A stretch of 8,307 nucleotides of DNA, taken from Cytophagales bacterium (GTDB taxonomy: Bacteria > Bacteroidota > Bacteroidia > Cytophagales > Cyclobacteriaceae). Location: contig JAJCYK010000077.1 in assembly GCA_029262935.1 (NCBI GenBank), positions 1 to 8,307 of the forward strand. Reading direction: 5' to 3'. Under the pieces are notes generated by a model. That model ran no database searches. It had not been told where the DNA came from and saw nothing but the letters and a program-made list of their open reading frames with translations. Positions 1 through 7,395 of the stretch are shown in pieces; position 1 is the stretch's first letter, and each line of letters starts with the position of its first letter. The position numbers and the translations under genes were made by a program.

Positions 1-2434
1 GATTACTTTTTTAAATTTAATCGCATCCGAACCGGAGATTTCCAGGATCCCCATTATGATCGACTCCTCAAGGTGGGAGATTATTGAAGCTGGATTGAAG
101 TGCATCCAAGGAAAAGGTGTAGTGAATTCCATAAGTCTAAAAGAAGGCGAAGAAACGTTCATAGGGCAAGCCAAAAAGGTGAAAGCCTATGGTGCTGCGG
201 TAGTGGTTATGGCATTTGATGAAAACGGGCAAGCTGACAATTATGAAAGGCGCATTGAAATATGTGAGCGATCCTATCGGCTGTTGGTAGAGAAAGTGCA
301 CTTTCCTGCTCAGGATATAATTTTCGATCCAAACATATTTCCTGTAGCGACCGGTATAGAAGAGCATCGAAAGAATGCCTTGGATTACTTTCAGGCCGTC
401 AAATGGATAAAAGAAAATCTTCCCGGTGTGCAAATCAGTGGAGGTGTTAGCAACGTATCATTTTCATTTAGGGGTAATAATAGAGTTAGGGAAGCCATGC
501 ATTCTGCATTTTTATATCACGCCATTCAGCATGGTATGAATATGGGTATTGTAAATCCTACCATGCTGGAAGTTTATGATGACATACCCAAGGACTTACT
601 AGAAAGAGTAGAAGATGTGTTACTTGATCGTCGGGATGATGCCACGGAAAGACTCTTGGAACTGGCGGAGTCTTTTAAAGGTAGCCATGTCAAAGAAGAA
701 GTGTTACTAGAATGGAGGGAGTCATCCGTGGAAGAACGCCTTTCCCATGCCTTAGTTAAAGGCATTGTGGAGTTTGTAGTACAAGATACTATAGAAGCTC
801 TTGAAAAATATTCTGAGCCATTAAGGGTCATTGAAGGCCCATTGATGGATGGGATGAGTATCGTAGGTGACCTATTCGGCTCTGGTAAAATGTTCTTACC
901 ACAAGTAGTAAAGAGCGCTCGAGTAATGAAAACTGCTGTAGCATACTTAGAGCCATTTATGGAGGCAGAAAGGTTGAAAAACGCTGGACCTGGCGCCTCT
1001 AAAATATTACTTGCCACCGTGAAAGGAGACGTCCACGATATCGGTAAAAACATCGTTGGAGTTGTGCTGGCCTGCAATGGTTTTGAAATTATCGATTTGG
1101 GGGTCATGGTCCCTGCTGAGGACATTTTAAGAAAGGCTCATGAAGCCCAGGTTGACATGATTGGCCTCAGTGGATTGATTACACCATCATTGGATGAAAT
1201 GATTTATGTAGCCAAGGAAATGGAGCGGCAGTCTCTTAAAATACCCTTATTAATTGGAGGTGCTACCACCAGCAGGTTGCATACAGCTGTAAAAATTGAT
1301 CCTGAGTATACCGGAACCGTTGTGCACGTATTAGACGCTAGTCGCAGCGTACCCACCGCAAGTGCTTTGAAAGGGACAGGTTCCTCACAGTTTCATAATA
1401 AGACTAAAGAGGAGTACCAAGACGTTAGAGCTGCTCATGCCACTAGAACCAGCCTTAAAAGCTACCTTTCCTTGCAGGCGGCCAGAGCCAACTCCATCGA
1501 ATTAGATCCAAACCTAGGGACTCATAACAAAACCGGCTTGCTTGGGTCTAAGGTCTTTGCAAACTATTCCTTAGCGGAAATTCGACCTTATATTGACTGG
1601 ACTCCGTTCTTTCAAACCTGGATGCTGAAAGGTAGATATCCTGAAATAATGAAGGACCCGGTGATTGGACTGGAGGCAGCTAAGCTATATCAGGACGCGA
1701 ATATAATGCTAGACGAAATAATTGCACAAAGCTCGTTAAAGGCCAGTGCTGTGGTGGGACTTTATCCTGCCAATAGGGAAGGAGATGATGTGCGGATTTA
1801 TGAAAATGAGGATCGCAATACTTCTTTGGGAGTAGTTCATTTTTTAAGGCAGCAAGGAAAAAAAGGCAAAGGTGTCCCCAATATTTGTTTGGCAGATTAT
1901 ATTGGGGTGGACCAATCTGATTACTTGGGTTTCTTTGCTGTTACGACAGGGATTGGCATTGAAGCTTTGATTGAAAAACACCAAGAACAACATGATGACT
2001 ACAGTAGTATTATGGTAAAAGCTTTAGCGGATCGATTAGCAGAAGGTTTTGCGGAACTTATGCATCAAAAAATGCGCAAAGAACTTTGGGGTTACGCATC
2101 AGAGGAGACTTTGGACAACCAAGATTTAATAAAAGAGCATTATGCAGGAATAAGACCGGCTCCTGGTTACCCAGCATGCCCCGACCACACAGAGAAACAT
2201 TTTCTTTTTGATTTGTTGGACGTCTCAGAGCGCATTGGCATAAAACTGACAGAATCGTGTGCCATGTTTCCTGCTGCTTCAGTCAGTGGTTACTACTTCG
2301 GACATCCTGAAAGCAAATATTTCGGACTGGGGAAAATCGCCAAAGACCAAGTAGTCGATTATGCTGAAAGAAAGAAAGTGTCGGTTTCAGAAATGGAGAA
2401 ATGGCTAAAACCCAATTTAAATTATGACCTTTAA
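1..2434 (+). CDS. metH: Methionine synthase, cobalamin-dependent (MetH), C-terminal part; 5' end outside window
   Basis: Transfers the methyl group of 5-methyl-tetrahydrofolate via cobalamin to homocysteine, giving methionine, in the cytoplasm. The frame is open from base 2, and the codons before the Met codon at 56 already read as pterin-domain sequence ([19 protein letters not shown]), so 56 is not the start and the gene enters from the left. Counting from that Met: the rest of the folate (pterin) domain to about 185; the helical cobalamin cap about 225-305 ([20 protein letters not shown]); the B12-binding Rossmann domain about 315-445 with D325-x-H327-x-x-G330 (His is the lower cobalt ligand), S372 and GG 401-402; and the AdoMet reactivation domain about 490-792 with R700 in [10 protein letters not shown], then [20 protein letters not shown]. 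All hallmark residues of these three domains are intact. The homocysteine-binding domain would lie upstream; many Bacteroidota encode it as a separate gene, which cannot be judged here. metF follows after 11 bases, so co-transcription is likely. Confidence 0.97.
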   Translation, partial: ITFLNLIASEPEISRIPIMIDSSRWEIIEAGLKCIQGKGVVNSISLKEGEETFIGQAKKVKAYGAAVVVMAFDENGQADNYERRIEICERSYRLLVEKVHFPAQDIIFDPNIFPVATGIEEHRKNALDYFQAVKWIKENLPGVQISGGVSNVSFSFRGNNRVREAMHSAFLYHAIQHGMNMGIVNPTMLEVYDDIPKDLLERVEDVLLDRRDDATERLLELAESFKGSHVKEEVLLEWRESSVEERLSHALVKGIVEFVVQDTIEALEKYSEPLRVIEGPLMDGMSIVGDLFGSGKMFLPQVVKSARVMKTAVAYLEPFMEAERLKNAGPGASKILLATVKGDVHDIGKNIVGVVLACNGFEIIDLGVMVPAEDILRKAHEAQVDMIGLSGLITPSLDEMIYVAKEMERQSLKIPLLIGGATTSRLHTAVKIDPEYTGTVVHVLDASRSVPTASALKGTGSSQFHNKTKEEYQDVRAAHATRTSLKSYLSLQAARANSIELDPNLGTHNKTGLLGSKVFANYSLAEIRPYIDWTPFFQTWMLKGRYPEIMKDPVIGLEAAKLYQDANIMLDEIIAQSSLKASAVVGLYPANREGDDVRIYENEDRNTSLGVVHFLRQQGKKGKGVPNICLADYIGVDQSDYLGFFAVTTGIGIEALIEKHQEQHDDYSSIMVKALADRLAEGFAELMHQKMRKELWGYASEETLDNQDLIKEHYAGIRPAPGYPACPDHTEKHFLFDLLDVSERIGIKLTESCAMFPAASVSGYYFGHPESKYFGLGKIAKDQVVDYAERKKVSVSEMEKWLKPNLNYDL

Positions 2435-2445
2435 GGCTAATTAAC

Positions 2446-3399
2446 ATGAAAATTACGCAACATCTACAAAATGCTAAAAAGACTTTATTTAGCATTGAAA
2501 TACTACCTCCCTTAAAAGGAGAAAGCATCCAAAGCCTTTTTGATCATTTAGATCCTTTAATGGAATTCAATCCTCCATTTGTAGATGTAACTTATCATAG
2601 GGAGGAGTATGTATACAAGGATCGAGGTAATGGCTTATTAGAAAAGAGGTCAATTAAAAAAAGACCGGGAACCGTTGGTATCTGTTCTGCAATTAAAAAC
2701 AAATACAACGTGGAACCGGTGCCCCATATTATATGCGGGGGCTTTACCAAAGAGGAAACAGAAAATGCCTTAATTGATTTAAATTTTCTGGATATTCACA
2801 ATGTTTTGGTCATCCGAGGAGATGCCATTAAGTCGGAAGGCACGTTTGTTCCAGAAAAGGGGGGACATCACTACGCGCTTGACTTGTTGGATCAGGTTAT
2901 TCAAATGAACCAAGGCTCCTATTTGGATGAAGAACTCCAAAATGCAACACCCACGGATTTTTGTATCGGTATCGCGGGTTATCCTGAGAAACATTTTGAG
3001 GCACCTAACCTTAAATTTGACCTTACCTATTTGAAGAAGAAGGTTGAAATGGGCGCTGATTATATTGTAACTCAAATGTTTTATGACAATCAAAGGTATT
3101 TTCAATTTGTGGAAAGGTGTAGAGATGAAGGCATTAACATACCCATTATCCCAGGGCTAAAGCCGATCACAACAGCTCGTCAAAACACGATTTTGCCTCG
3201 AATTTTCCATATCGATATTCCGGAAGCACTAAGCGACGAAATTGAAAAGTGCAAGGATAATGCTCAAGTAAAAGAGGTAGGAATTGAATGGGCGATTAAC
3301 CAATCTAAGGAGCTTGTAGCCTATGGAGTGCCCTGTTTACACTTTTATTCCATGGGCAAAGCAGAGCCTGTGCGTAAAATAGCTTCTGCACTTTTCTAG
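2446..3399 (+). CDS. metF: 5,10-methylenetetrahydrofolate reductase (MetF)
   Basis: FAD enzyme that reduces 5,10-methylene-THF to 5-methyl-THF, the methyl donor for the MetH encoded just upstream; cytoplasmic. The 317-residue product has the normal length of short bacterial MetF and is a single TIM-barrel domain. Visible motifs: SIEILPP (16-22) with E18 at the place of the catalytic Glu of E. coli MetF (Glu28); RGD 124-126 with D126 matching the flavin-contacting Asp120; AGYPEKHFEAPN 177-188; TQMFYDN 209-215; PGLKPI 236-241; and a C-terminal GVPCLHFYSMGK (294-305). The ATG at 2446 follows the metH stop by 11 bases with no clear Shine-Dalgarno site, as is common in Bacteroidota. The last codon is followed by TAG at 3397-3399, inside a CTAG that also holds the stop of the opposing kdsB, a 4-base convergent overlap. 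No truncation or odd residue is seen. Confidence 0.97.
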   Translation: MKITQHLQNAKKTLFSIEILPPLKGESIQSLFDHLDPLMEFNPPFVDVTYHREEYVYKDRGNGLLEKRSIKKRPGTVGICSAIKNKYNVEPVPHIICGGFTKEETENALIDLNFLDIHNVLVIRGDAIKSEGTFVPEKGGHHYALDLLDQVIQMNQGSYLDEELQNATPTDFCIGIAGYPEKHFEAPNLKFDLTYLKKKVEMGADYIVTQMFYDNQRYFQFVERCRDEGINIPIIPGLKPITTARQNTILPRIFHIDIPEALSDEIEKCKDNAQVKEVGIEWAINQSKELVAYGVPCLHFYSMGKAEPVRKIASALF

Positions 3400-4136
3400 G
3401 CCATACCAGCATCTAAAGCTTTTTTCAGATCCTCGGGAGTGTCTATACCCAAAGATTGGTGTTGTGTAATAAATACATCAACTTGATAACCATGGTAAAG
3501 CCATCGAAGTTGTTCCAACCCTTCGGCCTTTTCCCATGGAGCAACATCTAAACTAGTGATTTCTTGTAAAACATCTTCTCTATAAGCATAGATGCCCACA
3601 TGTCGGTAATAGTCAAAAGAGCTGGACCAGGCCTCCACGGGCATATCTCGGCAATGAGGAAGGGGAGAACGACTAAAGTATTTAGCTTTACCTAATTTGT
3701 CGAAGATCACCTTTACTTCATTTGGATTTTCTAGACTTCTCCTGTCCGTAATTTTTTTAGCCAATGTGGCTATTTGTATTTGGCTGTTGAGGTTAGATGT
3801 TAGATCCATGATTTGTTGAGGGTCAATAAAGGGCTCATCCCCCTGTATATTCACTATAAAGTCATAGTTTTCTGAAAGCAGATTCAGTGCTTCACGGCAG
3901 CGGTCGGTGCCACTTGGATGATGTGGACTGGTCATATAAACATCACCGCCAAACTGGTGCACATGTTCGAATATTTCCGAGTGATCTGTAGCTACAATAA
4001 CTTTGTCGAGAGCTGAGACCCGGCTGACCTGACGGTAGACGCGTTGTACCATACTTGTGCCTTGGATGTCAATCAATGCTTTGCCAGGGAATCGTATCGA
4101 TGCGTAACGGGCCGGAATAATACCCAGGATCTTCAT
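3396..4136 (-). CDS. kdsB: 3-deoxy-manno-octulosonate cytidylyltransferase (CMP-Kdo synthetase, KdsB)
   Basis: Activates Kdo with CTP to CMP-Kdo, the donor for the inner core of lipopolysaccharide; a soluble cytoplasmic enzyme. The 246-residue length is typical. The N-terminus shows the nucleotide-binding signature IPARYASIRFPGK (7-19, with R10 and K19). HPSGTDR lies at 73-79, QGDEPFI at 98-104 with D100 as expected Mg2+ ligand, NPNEVKV at 137-143, YFSRSPLP at 153-160, HVGIYAYR at 179-186, LEQLRW at 207-212, and SLGIDTPEDL at 228-237 with D232 as the likely second metal ligand. The start ATG is one base from the TAA of the upstream nfeD-like gene (TAA-C-ATG), so translation is probably coupled and kdsB probably has no promoter of its own. 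The 3' end overlaps metF by the four bases CTAG. No anomaly in the protein. Confidence 0.97.
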   Translation of the reverse strand: MKILGIIPARYASIRFPGKALIDIQGTSMVQRVYRQVSRVSALDKVIVATDHSEIFEHVHQFGGDVYMTSPHHPSGTDRCREALNLLSENYDFIVNIQGDEPFIDPQQIMDLTSNLNSQIQIATLAKKITDRRSLENPNEVKVIFDKLGKAKYFSRSPLPHCRDMPVEAWSSSFDYYRHVGIYAYREDVLQEITSLDVAPWEKAEGLEQLRWLYHGYQVDVFITQHQSLGIDTPEDLKKALDAGMA

Positions 4137-4137
4137 G

Positions 4138-5481
4138 TTATACTTTCTTTACTTTAAGAGAGGTTCCCGCTTCACTAATTACCTTCACACTGGCGCCTTC
4201 TTCTACGAACTCTCCTCGGGTATAAGCGTCTAATATTTCATCGTTTATTTGAATCTTACCACTAGGTCTTAACACTGTGTAGGCGACCCCTTGCTCTCCT
4301 AGATAAGATCTAGTGTTAAAATTAGCGGTATATCCATCACTTGTCTTTTGTTCATCTTGCAAGGCAATTCTTTTAAATAGCTTGGTATTAGCAAATCGCA
4401 CACCGCCAAAAATCATTATGAGTATGCCTCCCAGCAAGCCTATGATGGTGGTAGTAAATGCCTTGGCAATATCGCCCATAGGAACGAGTGAAAAATCCAA
4501 TACGTCGTTATTAATCATTACTAAGGATAGACTCCCAATAGTCAAAATTAATCCGGCAATTCCAGCCACTCCAAAGCCAGGGATCACGAATACCTCCAGG
4601 GCAATGAGCACCAATCCTACAATAAACAGGATGATCTCCCAATTCTCCGCCAAACCATTTAAGTAATAAGGAACCAGATATAAAATCCCTGCTATCACCG
4701 CAGCTAATATGGGGAAACCTACACCCGGAGTTTGAAGTTCAAAGTAAATACCGCCCACGATTATAAGAATTAAAATACCGCTAATAAAAGGGTTAAGAAA
4801 AAAGGCGATAACCTTTTCAGAAGCACTCTGTTGGTACTTAATCAATTGGTAGTCGGTTATGTTTTGCCTGGCAATTATTTCTTCAATACCATTCACTTGA
4901 GCTTCACAAAACCCATGCTCTATCGCTTCAGAAGTAGAAAAAGTAATAACTTCACCCTTTTCGGAAACTCCAGGTACCTCTAATTTCTCGTCCACCATAG
5001 CTTCTGCAATTTTTGGATCTCTTCCGTTAGCTTCAGCAGTAGAACGCATTATTGATCGCATATAGGATTGATACTTATCGGGAGCAGCAGTGCCATCTTG
5101 CGTAACTACAGTAGCGGCACCAATACGTGCTCCTGTGGACATGTAAATGCTATCACAGGCAATGGAGATTAGCGCCCCCGCAGAGGCGGCATCCTTATTG
5201 ACAAAAACATAAACGGGCTTCTCAAATTCAAGAATGGCGGTGCTAATATCATCGGCATCATTCAAAGCACCACCAGGAGTGTCCATATCGATGATAACCA
5301 TGCTCGCTTCCAAAGCTCGAGCTTCTTTTAAGGCTAAGTCAACGTAGCGATTCATTCTAGGATCAATCACGTCCCGAATCTCCATAACTAGAATGGTATC
5401 AGTCTTTTTGTTTTGGCTGAATCCTTGAAATGAAATAAAGAGAATAAGAATTGCTAAATAGTAATTGAGATTTCTATACAC
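4138..5481 (-). CDS. Long-form NfeD-family membrane serine protease (ClpP-like domain, membrane segments, OB-fold)
   Basis: Membrane-bound NfeD protein, 447 residues. Order seen: a signal peptide (1-22, hydrophobic LAILILFISF, cleavage near FSQ); a ClpP/SppA-like protease domain about 28-215; five predicted membrane segments near 226-248, 253-272, 282-300, 303-324 and 341-362; and a C-terminal NfeD OB-fold about 388-447 (GEQGVAYTVLRPSGKI). The Ser-Lys dyad known from Pyrococcus PH1510 appears to be present: S100 in DAASAGALIS and K136 in APDKYQSYMR. MDTPGG at 66-71 matches the family oxyanion region. Known family members cleave stomatin C-termini, but no stomatin gene lies in the window. The start is GTG at 5481: it precedes the signal peptide, the next Met is residue 33, inside the protease domain, and an in-frame TAA lies 18 bases upstream. 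kdsB follows after one base. The family call is secure; the natural substrate is unknown. Confidence 0.93.
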   Translation of the reverse strand: MYRNLNYYLAILILFISFQGFSQNKKTDTILVMEIRDVIDPRMNRYVDLALKEARALEASMVIIDMDTPGGALNDADDISTAILEFEKPVYVFVNKDAASAGALISIACDSIYMSTGARIGAATVVTQDGTAAPDKYQSYMRSIMRSTAEANGRDPKIAEAMVDEKLEVPGVSEKGEVITFSTSEAIEHGFCEAQVNGIEEIIARQNITDYQLIKYQQSASEKVIAFFLNPFISGILILIIVGGIYFELQTPGVGFPILAAVIAGILYLVPYYLNGLAENWEIILFIVGLVLIALEVFVIPGFGVAGIAGLILTIGSLSLVMINNDVLDFSLVPMGDIAKAFTTTIIGLLGGILIMIFGGVRFANTKLFKRIALQDEQKTSDGYTANFNTRSYLGEQGVAYTVLRPSGKIQINDEILDAYTRGEFVEEGASVKVISEAGTSLKVKKV

Positions 5482-5502
5482 GTCGACGCGATTGGCTTAT
5501 AT

Positions 5503-5510
5503 CAAAAATA
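5503..5510 (-). promoter_or_regulatory. Candidate Bacteroidota -7 box for the nfeD-kdsB unit
   Basis: Read on the minus strand this is TATTTTTG, an exact match to TAnnTTTG. It would put the transcript start roughly 15 bases ahead of the GTG at 5481. No TTTG or TTG sits at the usual distance upstream, so the call rests on the -7 box and on its position in the divergent gap. In AT-rich DNA such a match can arise by chance. Confidence 0.4.
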
Positions 5511-5585
5511 ACCATAAACCTACTATTAACATAAAATAAAACCATATTTGAGCCGTTGCAGGAGTAGTTCTCCATTAAATTCTTT

Positions 5586-5593
5586 TACATTTG
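5586..5593 (+). promoter_or_regulatory. Candidate Bacteroidota -7 box for the LysM-TIGR02757 unit
   Basis: TACATTTG matches TAnnTTTG exactly and lies about 40 bases before the ATG at 5633, leaving a leader of roughly 33 bases. The nearest upstream TTG (5556-5558) is 27 bases away, longer than usual, so the -33 element is doubtful. The box covers the TTG codon at 5591; if it is real, a start at 5591 would lie outside the transcript, which supports the ATG at 5633. Confidence 0.4.
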
Positions 5594-5632
5594 AATGTTG
5601 TTTTTTGTAATCAAAAGAGAACATCTTTGGGT

Positions 5633-6619
5633 ATGAATTTTAGATTCCAGGTCACTATTATATTTGCGCTCCTATGTAGCTTCAACGTGCAGGCGGCATC
5701 GGTGAAAGATTCGCTAGGTATAGAAATCGTTAAGGGCAATACTTTCATTTTACACCAAGTTGAAGCTCAAGAGACTTTATATGGACTTTCAAAAAGGTAT
5801 TTCTGCAATATAGAAGTTATTAAAAAGCAGAATCAAATCGATGGTAATTCATTGTCGCTGGGATCAATAATAAAAATCCCTTGGGGAAAGCCGGTAATAC
5901 ATCAAGTAACTGCTGGCCAAACGTTATATACTTTATCAAAACTGTACGGAGTTGCAATTGAGGATTTGCGTACCTGGAATGACCTCACGGGGAATGAATT
6001 GGAGGTTAACAGCCATTTACAAATCGGAAACATCCCATTGGTGACACCAAAGCCCGGATCAGCACAAAATAGGCACATTGTTTCTGCAACTGAAACCTTA
6101 TATAGCATAGCCAAGCAATATCAAATTTCAATTAACGATCTGCAAAGCTGGAACGGACTGGACGACTTTAACGTGAGCATTGGAGATAGTCTTAAAGTAT
6201 CAAATGGGCCAGTTAGCCATGAGGCAGTACGAGATCATGAAGGCTCCAAGAGCGCATCAGATGTTCTTTTGGTGGCAAATATCCCTGTAATCGATACTGT
6301 TGCTTCCCTTCCGGAAAAGCCTGCTAGACCCACTAGTGGTCCGGTTAAGGCTATAAAGGAAAGTGGAATTGCCGCCGTATTTGAAGAAGACGATACTAAA
6401 AAATACCTTGCTTTACATCGTTCTGCTCCCGTAGGTACTATTATGCAGGTACGGAATGAGATGACGAACTTAACGGTCTTTGTTCGAGTAGTAGGGAAAT
6501 TGCCTAACACGGGGGTGAACAACAAAGTATTACTGCGTCTTTCAAAATCAGCCCAGCGGGGATTAGGAGCACTGGACAATCGCTTCAGAGTGGAACTGTC
6601 CTACATTCCTTCTCCATGA
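5633..6619 (+). CDS. Exported triple-LysM protein with C-terminal RlpA-like double-psi beta-barrel
   Basis: Probable cell-wall-binding periplasmic protein of 328 residues. I chose the ATG at 5633 over the in-frame TTG at 5591 because it opens directly into a signal peptide (MNFRFQVTIIFALLCSFNVQA, cleavage near 21, no lipobox Cys at the site). Three LysM repeats follow at about 40-82, 89-132 and 147-189, each with the core pattern (ETLYGLSKRY, QTLYTLSKLYG, ETLYSIAKQY) and a closing G-s-L-K/I-I strand. A low-complexity linker covers about 192-242. The tail, about 244-325, resembles RlpA/DPBB (LALHRSAPVGTIMQVRN, VFVRVVGKLPNTG). H262 matches the conserved His, but the NDRGP segment that holds the catalytic Asp of lytic RlpA reads VGKLP here, so lytic activity is doubtful; a structural or binding role is more likely. 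The stop overlaps the next gene's start as ATGA. Confidence 0.88.
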   Translation: MNFRFQVTIIFALLCSFNVQAASVKDSLGIEIVKGNTFILHQVEAQETLYGLSKRYFCNIEVIKKQNQIDGNSLSLGSIIKIPWGKPVIHQVTAGQTLYTLSKLYGVAIEDLRTWNDLTGNELEVNSHLQIGNIPLVTPKPGSAQNRHIVSATETLYSIAKQYQISINDLQSWNGLDDFNVSIGDSLKVSNGPVSHEAVRDHEGSKSASDVLLVANIPVIDTVASLPEKPARPTSGPVKAIKESGIAAVFEEDDTKKYLALHRSAPVGTIMQVRNEMTNLTVFVRVVGKLPNTGVNNKVLLRLSKSAQRGLGALDNRFRVELSYIPSP

Positions 6620-7395
6620 GCTTTGCTGGGAATCAATCCTTAAAATCTTTCCTAGATGACAAATTCAGGGCGTTTAACAACTCTAGTTTTATAGCTTCTG
6701 ATCCCATATCCATACCCCACAAGTTTTCCAAAAAGCAAGATATTGAAATCGCAGCATTCTGGATTGCCATGTTGGCTTGGGGACAACGTGGGACCATAAT
6801 AAAAAAAGGTCAAGAACTAATTCAATTAATGGATTATGCACCTCATCAATTTGTTTTGGGGTTTCAATCTACGGACCTAAAACCTTTCGAAAAATTCAAG
6901 CACAGGACTTTCAATGGTACAGATGCTCTATACTTTTTGGAGTATTTTCAAAATTTTTATCAAAAGCATCATTCACTGGAAGAAGCATTTGTACCAAATG
7001 AGGGCAATTTTGAAAACATGAAGGTTACTCTAAGTAATTTTCACGAACGATTCTTTGACGCGGAATACGCTCCGATACGAACGCGCAAGCATGTAGCCAC
7101 CCCAGTGCGGAAGTCAGCGTGTAAACGAATAAATATGTTTCTAAGATGGATGGTTCGCCAAGATGATCAGGGAGTCGATTTTGGATTGTGGGAACGAATA
7201 AAACCGGAACATCTAATTTGTCCCTGTGATTTGCACGTTGATCGTGTAGCTAGAAAACTAGGCTTGATCAATCGCAAACAAACGGATTGGCTGACTGCTG
7301 TTGAACTTACTGAAAATCTTCGGATGCTTGATCCCAACGACCCGGTCAAGTATGATTTTGCCTTGTTCGGACTTGGAGTAATGGAGAAATTCTAG
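6616..7395 (+). CDS. TIGR02757 / DUF2400 family protein, possible HhH-GPD DNA glycosylase relative
   Basis: A 259-residue soluble protein of a family that I recognise from its motifs; I know of no proven function. Visible landmarks: FWIAMLAWGQR (48-58), a segment KSACKRINMFLRWMVR (166-181), a CPCDLHVDRVARKLGL block (202-217), and a closing DFALFGLGVMEKF (247-259). The CDLHVDRV stretch lines up by eye with the VDTHIFRV stretch of endonuclease III that carries the catalytic Asp (D138 in E. coli), which makes D205 a candidate catalytic residue; this is inference. There is no iron-sulfur Cys cluster at the C-terminus and no clear LPGVG hairpin. Its ATG overlaps the LysM gene stop (ATGA at 6616-6619), so translation is probably coupled. 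The TAG stop shares CTAG with the pyrE stop. Family call fairly sure, activity open. Confidence 0.85.
   Translation: MSFAGNQSLKSFLDDKFRAFNNSSFIASDPISIPHKFSKKQDIEIAAFWIAMLAWGQRGTIIKKGQELIQLMDYAPHQFVLGFQSTDLKPFEKFKHRTFNGTDALYFLEYFQNFYQKHHSLEEAFVPNEGNFENMKVTLSNFHERFFDAEYAPIRTRKHVATPVRKSACKRINMFLRWMVRQDDQGVDFGLWERIKPEHLICPCDLHVDRVARKLGLINRKQTDWLTAVELTENLRMLDPNDPVKYDFALFGLGVMEKF

Noticed and set aside
574..1125. Long minus-strand open frame inside metH
   Set aside because: It is antisense to the highly conserved cap and B12 domains, has a Ser-rich shadow-like composition and no recognisable family.
3409..3430. AAAGCTTTTTT after the metF stop as a possible intrinsic terminator
   Set aside because: The palindrome has no loop and no GC stem; the run of T simply encodes Lys codons at the kdsB C-terminus.
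4313..4666. Plus-strand open frame of 117 codons inside the nfeD-like gene
   Set aside because: It is antisense to the membrane-segment region of a well supported gene, and its composition is the reverse complement of hydrophobic codons.
5591..5632. TTG at 5591 as the start of the LysM protein
   Set aside because: It would put 14 residues ahead of a clean signal peptide and lies within the candidate -7 box; the ATG at 5633 is the better start.
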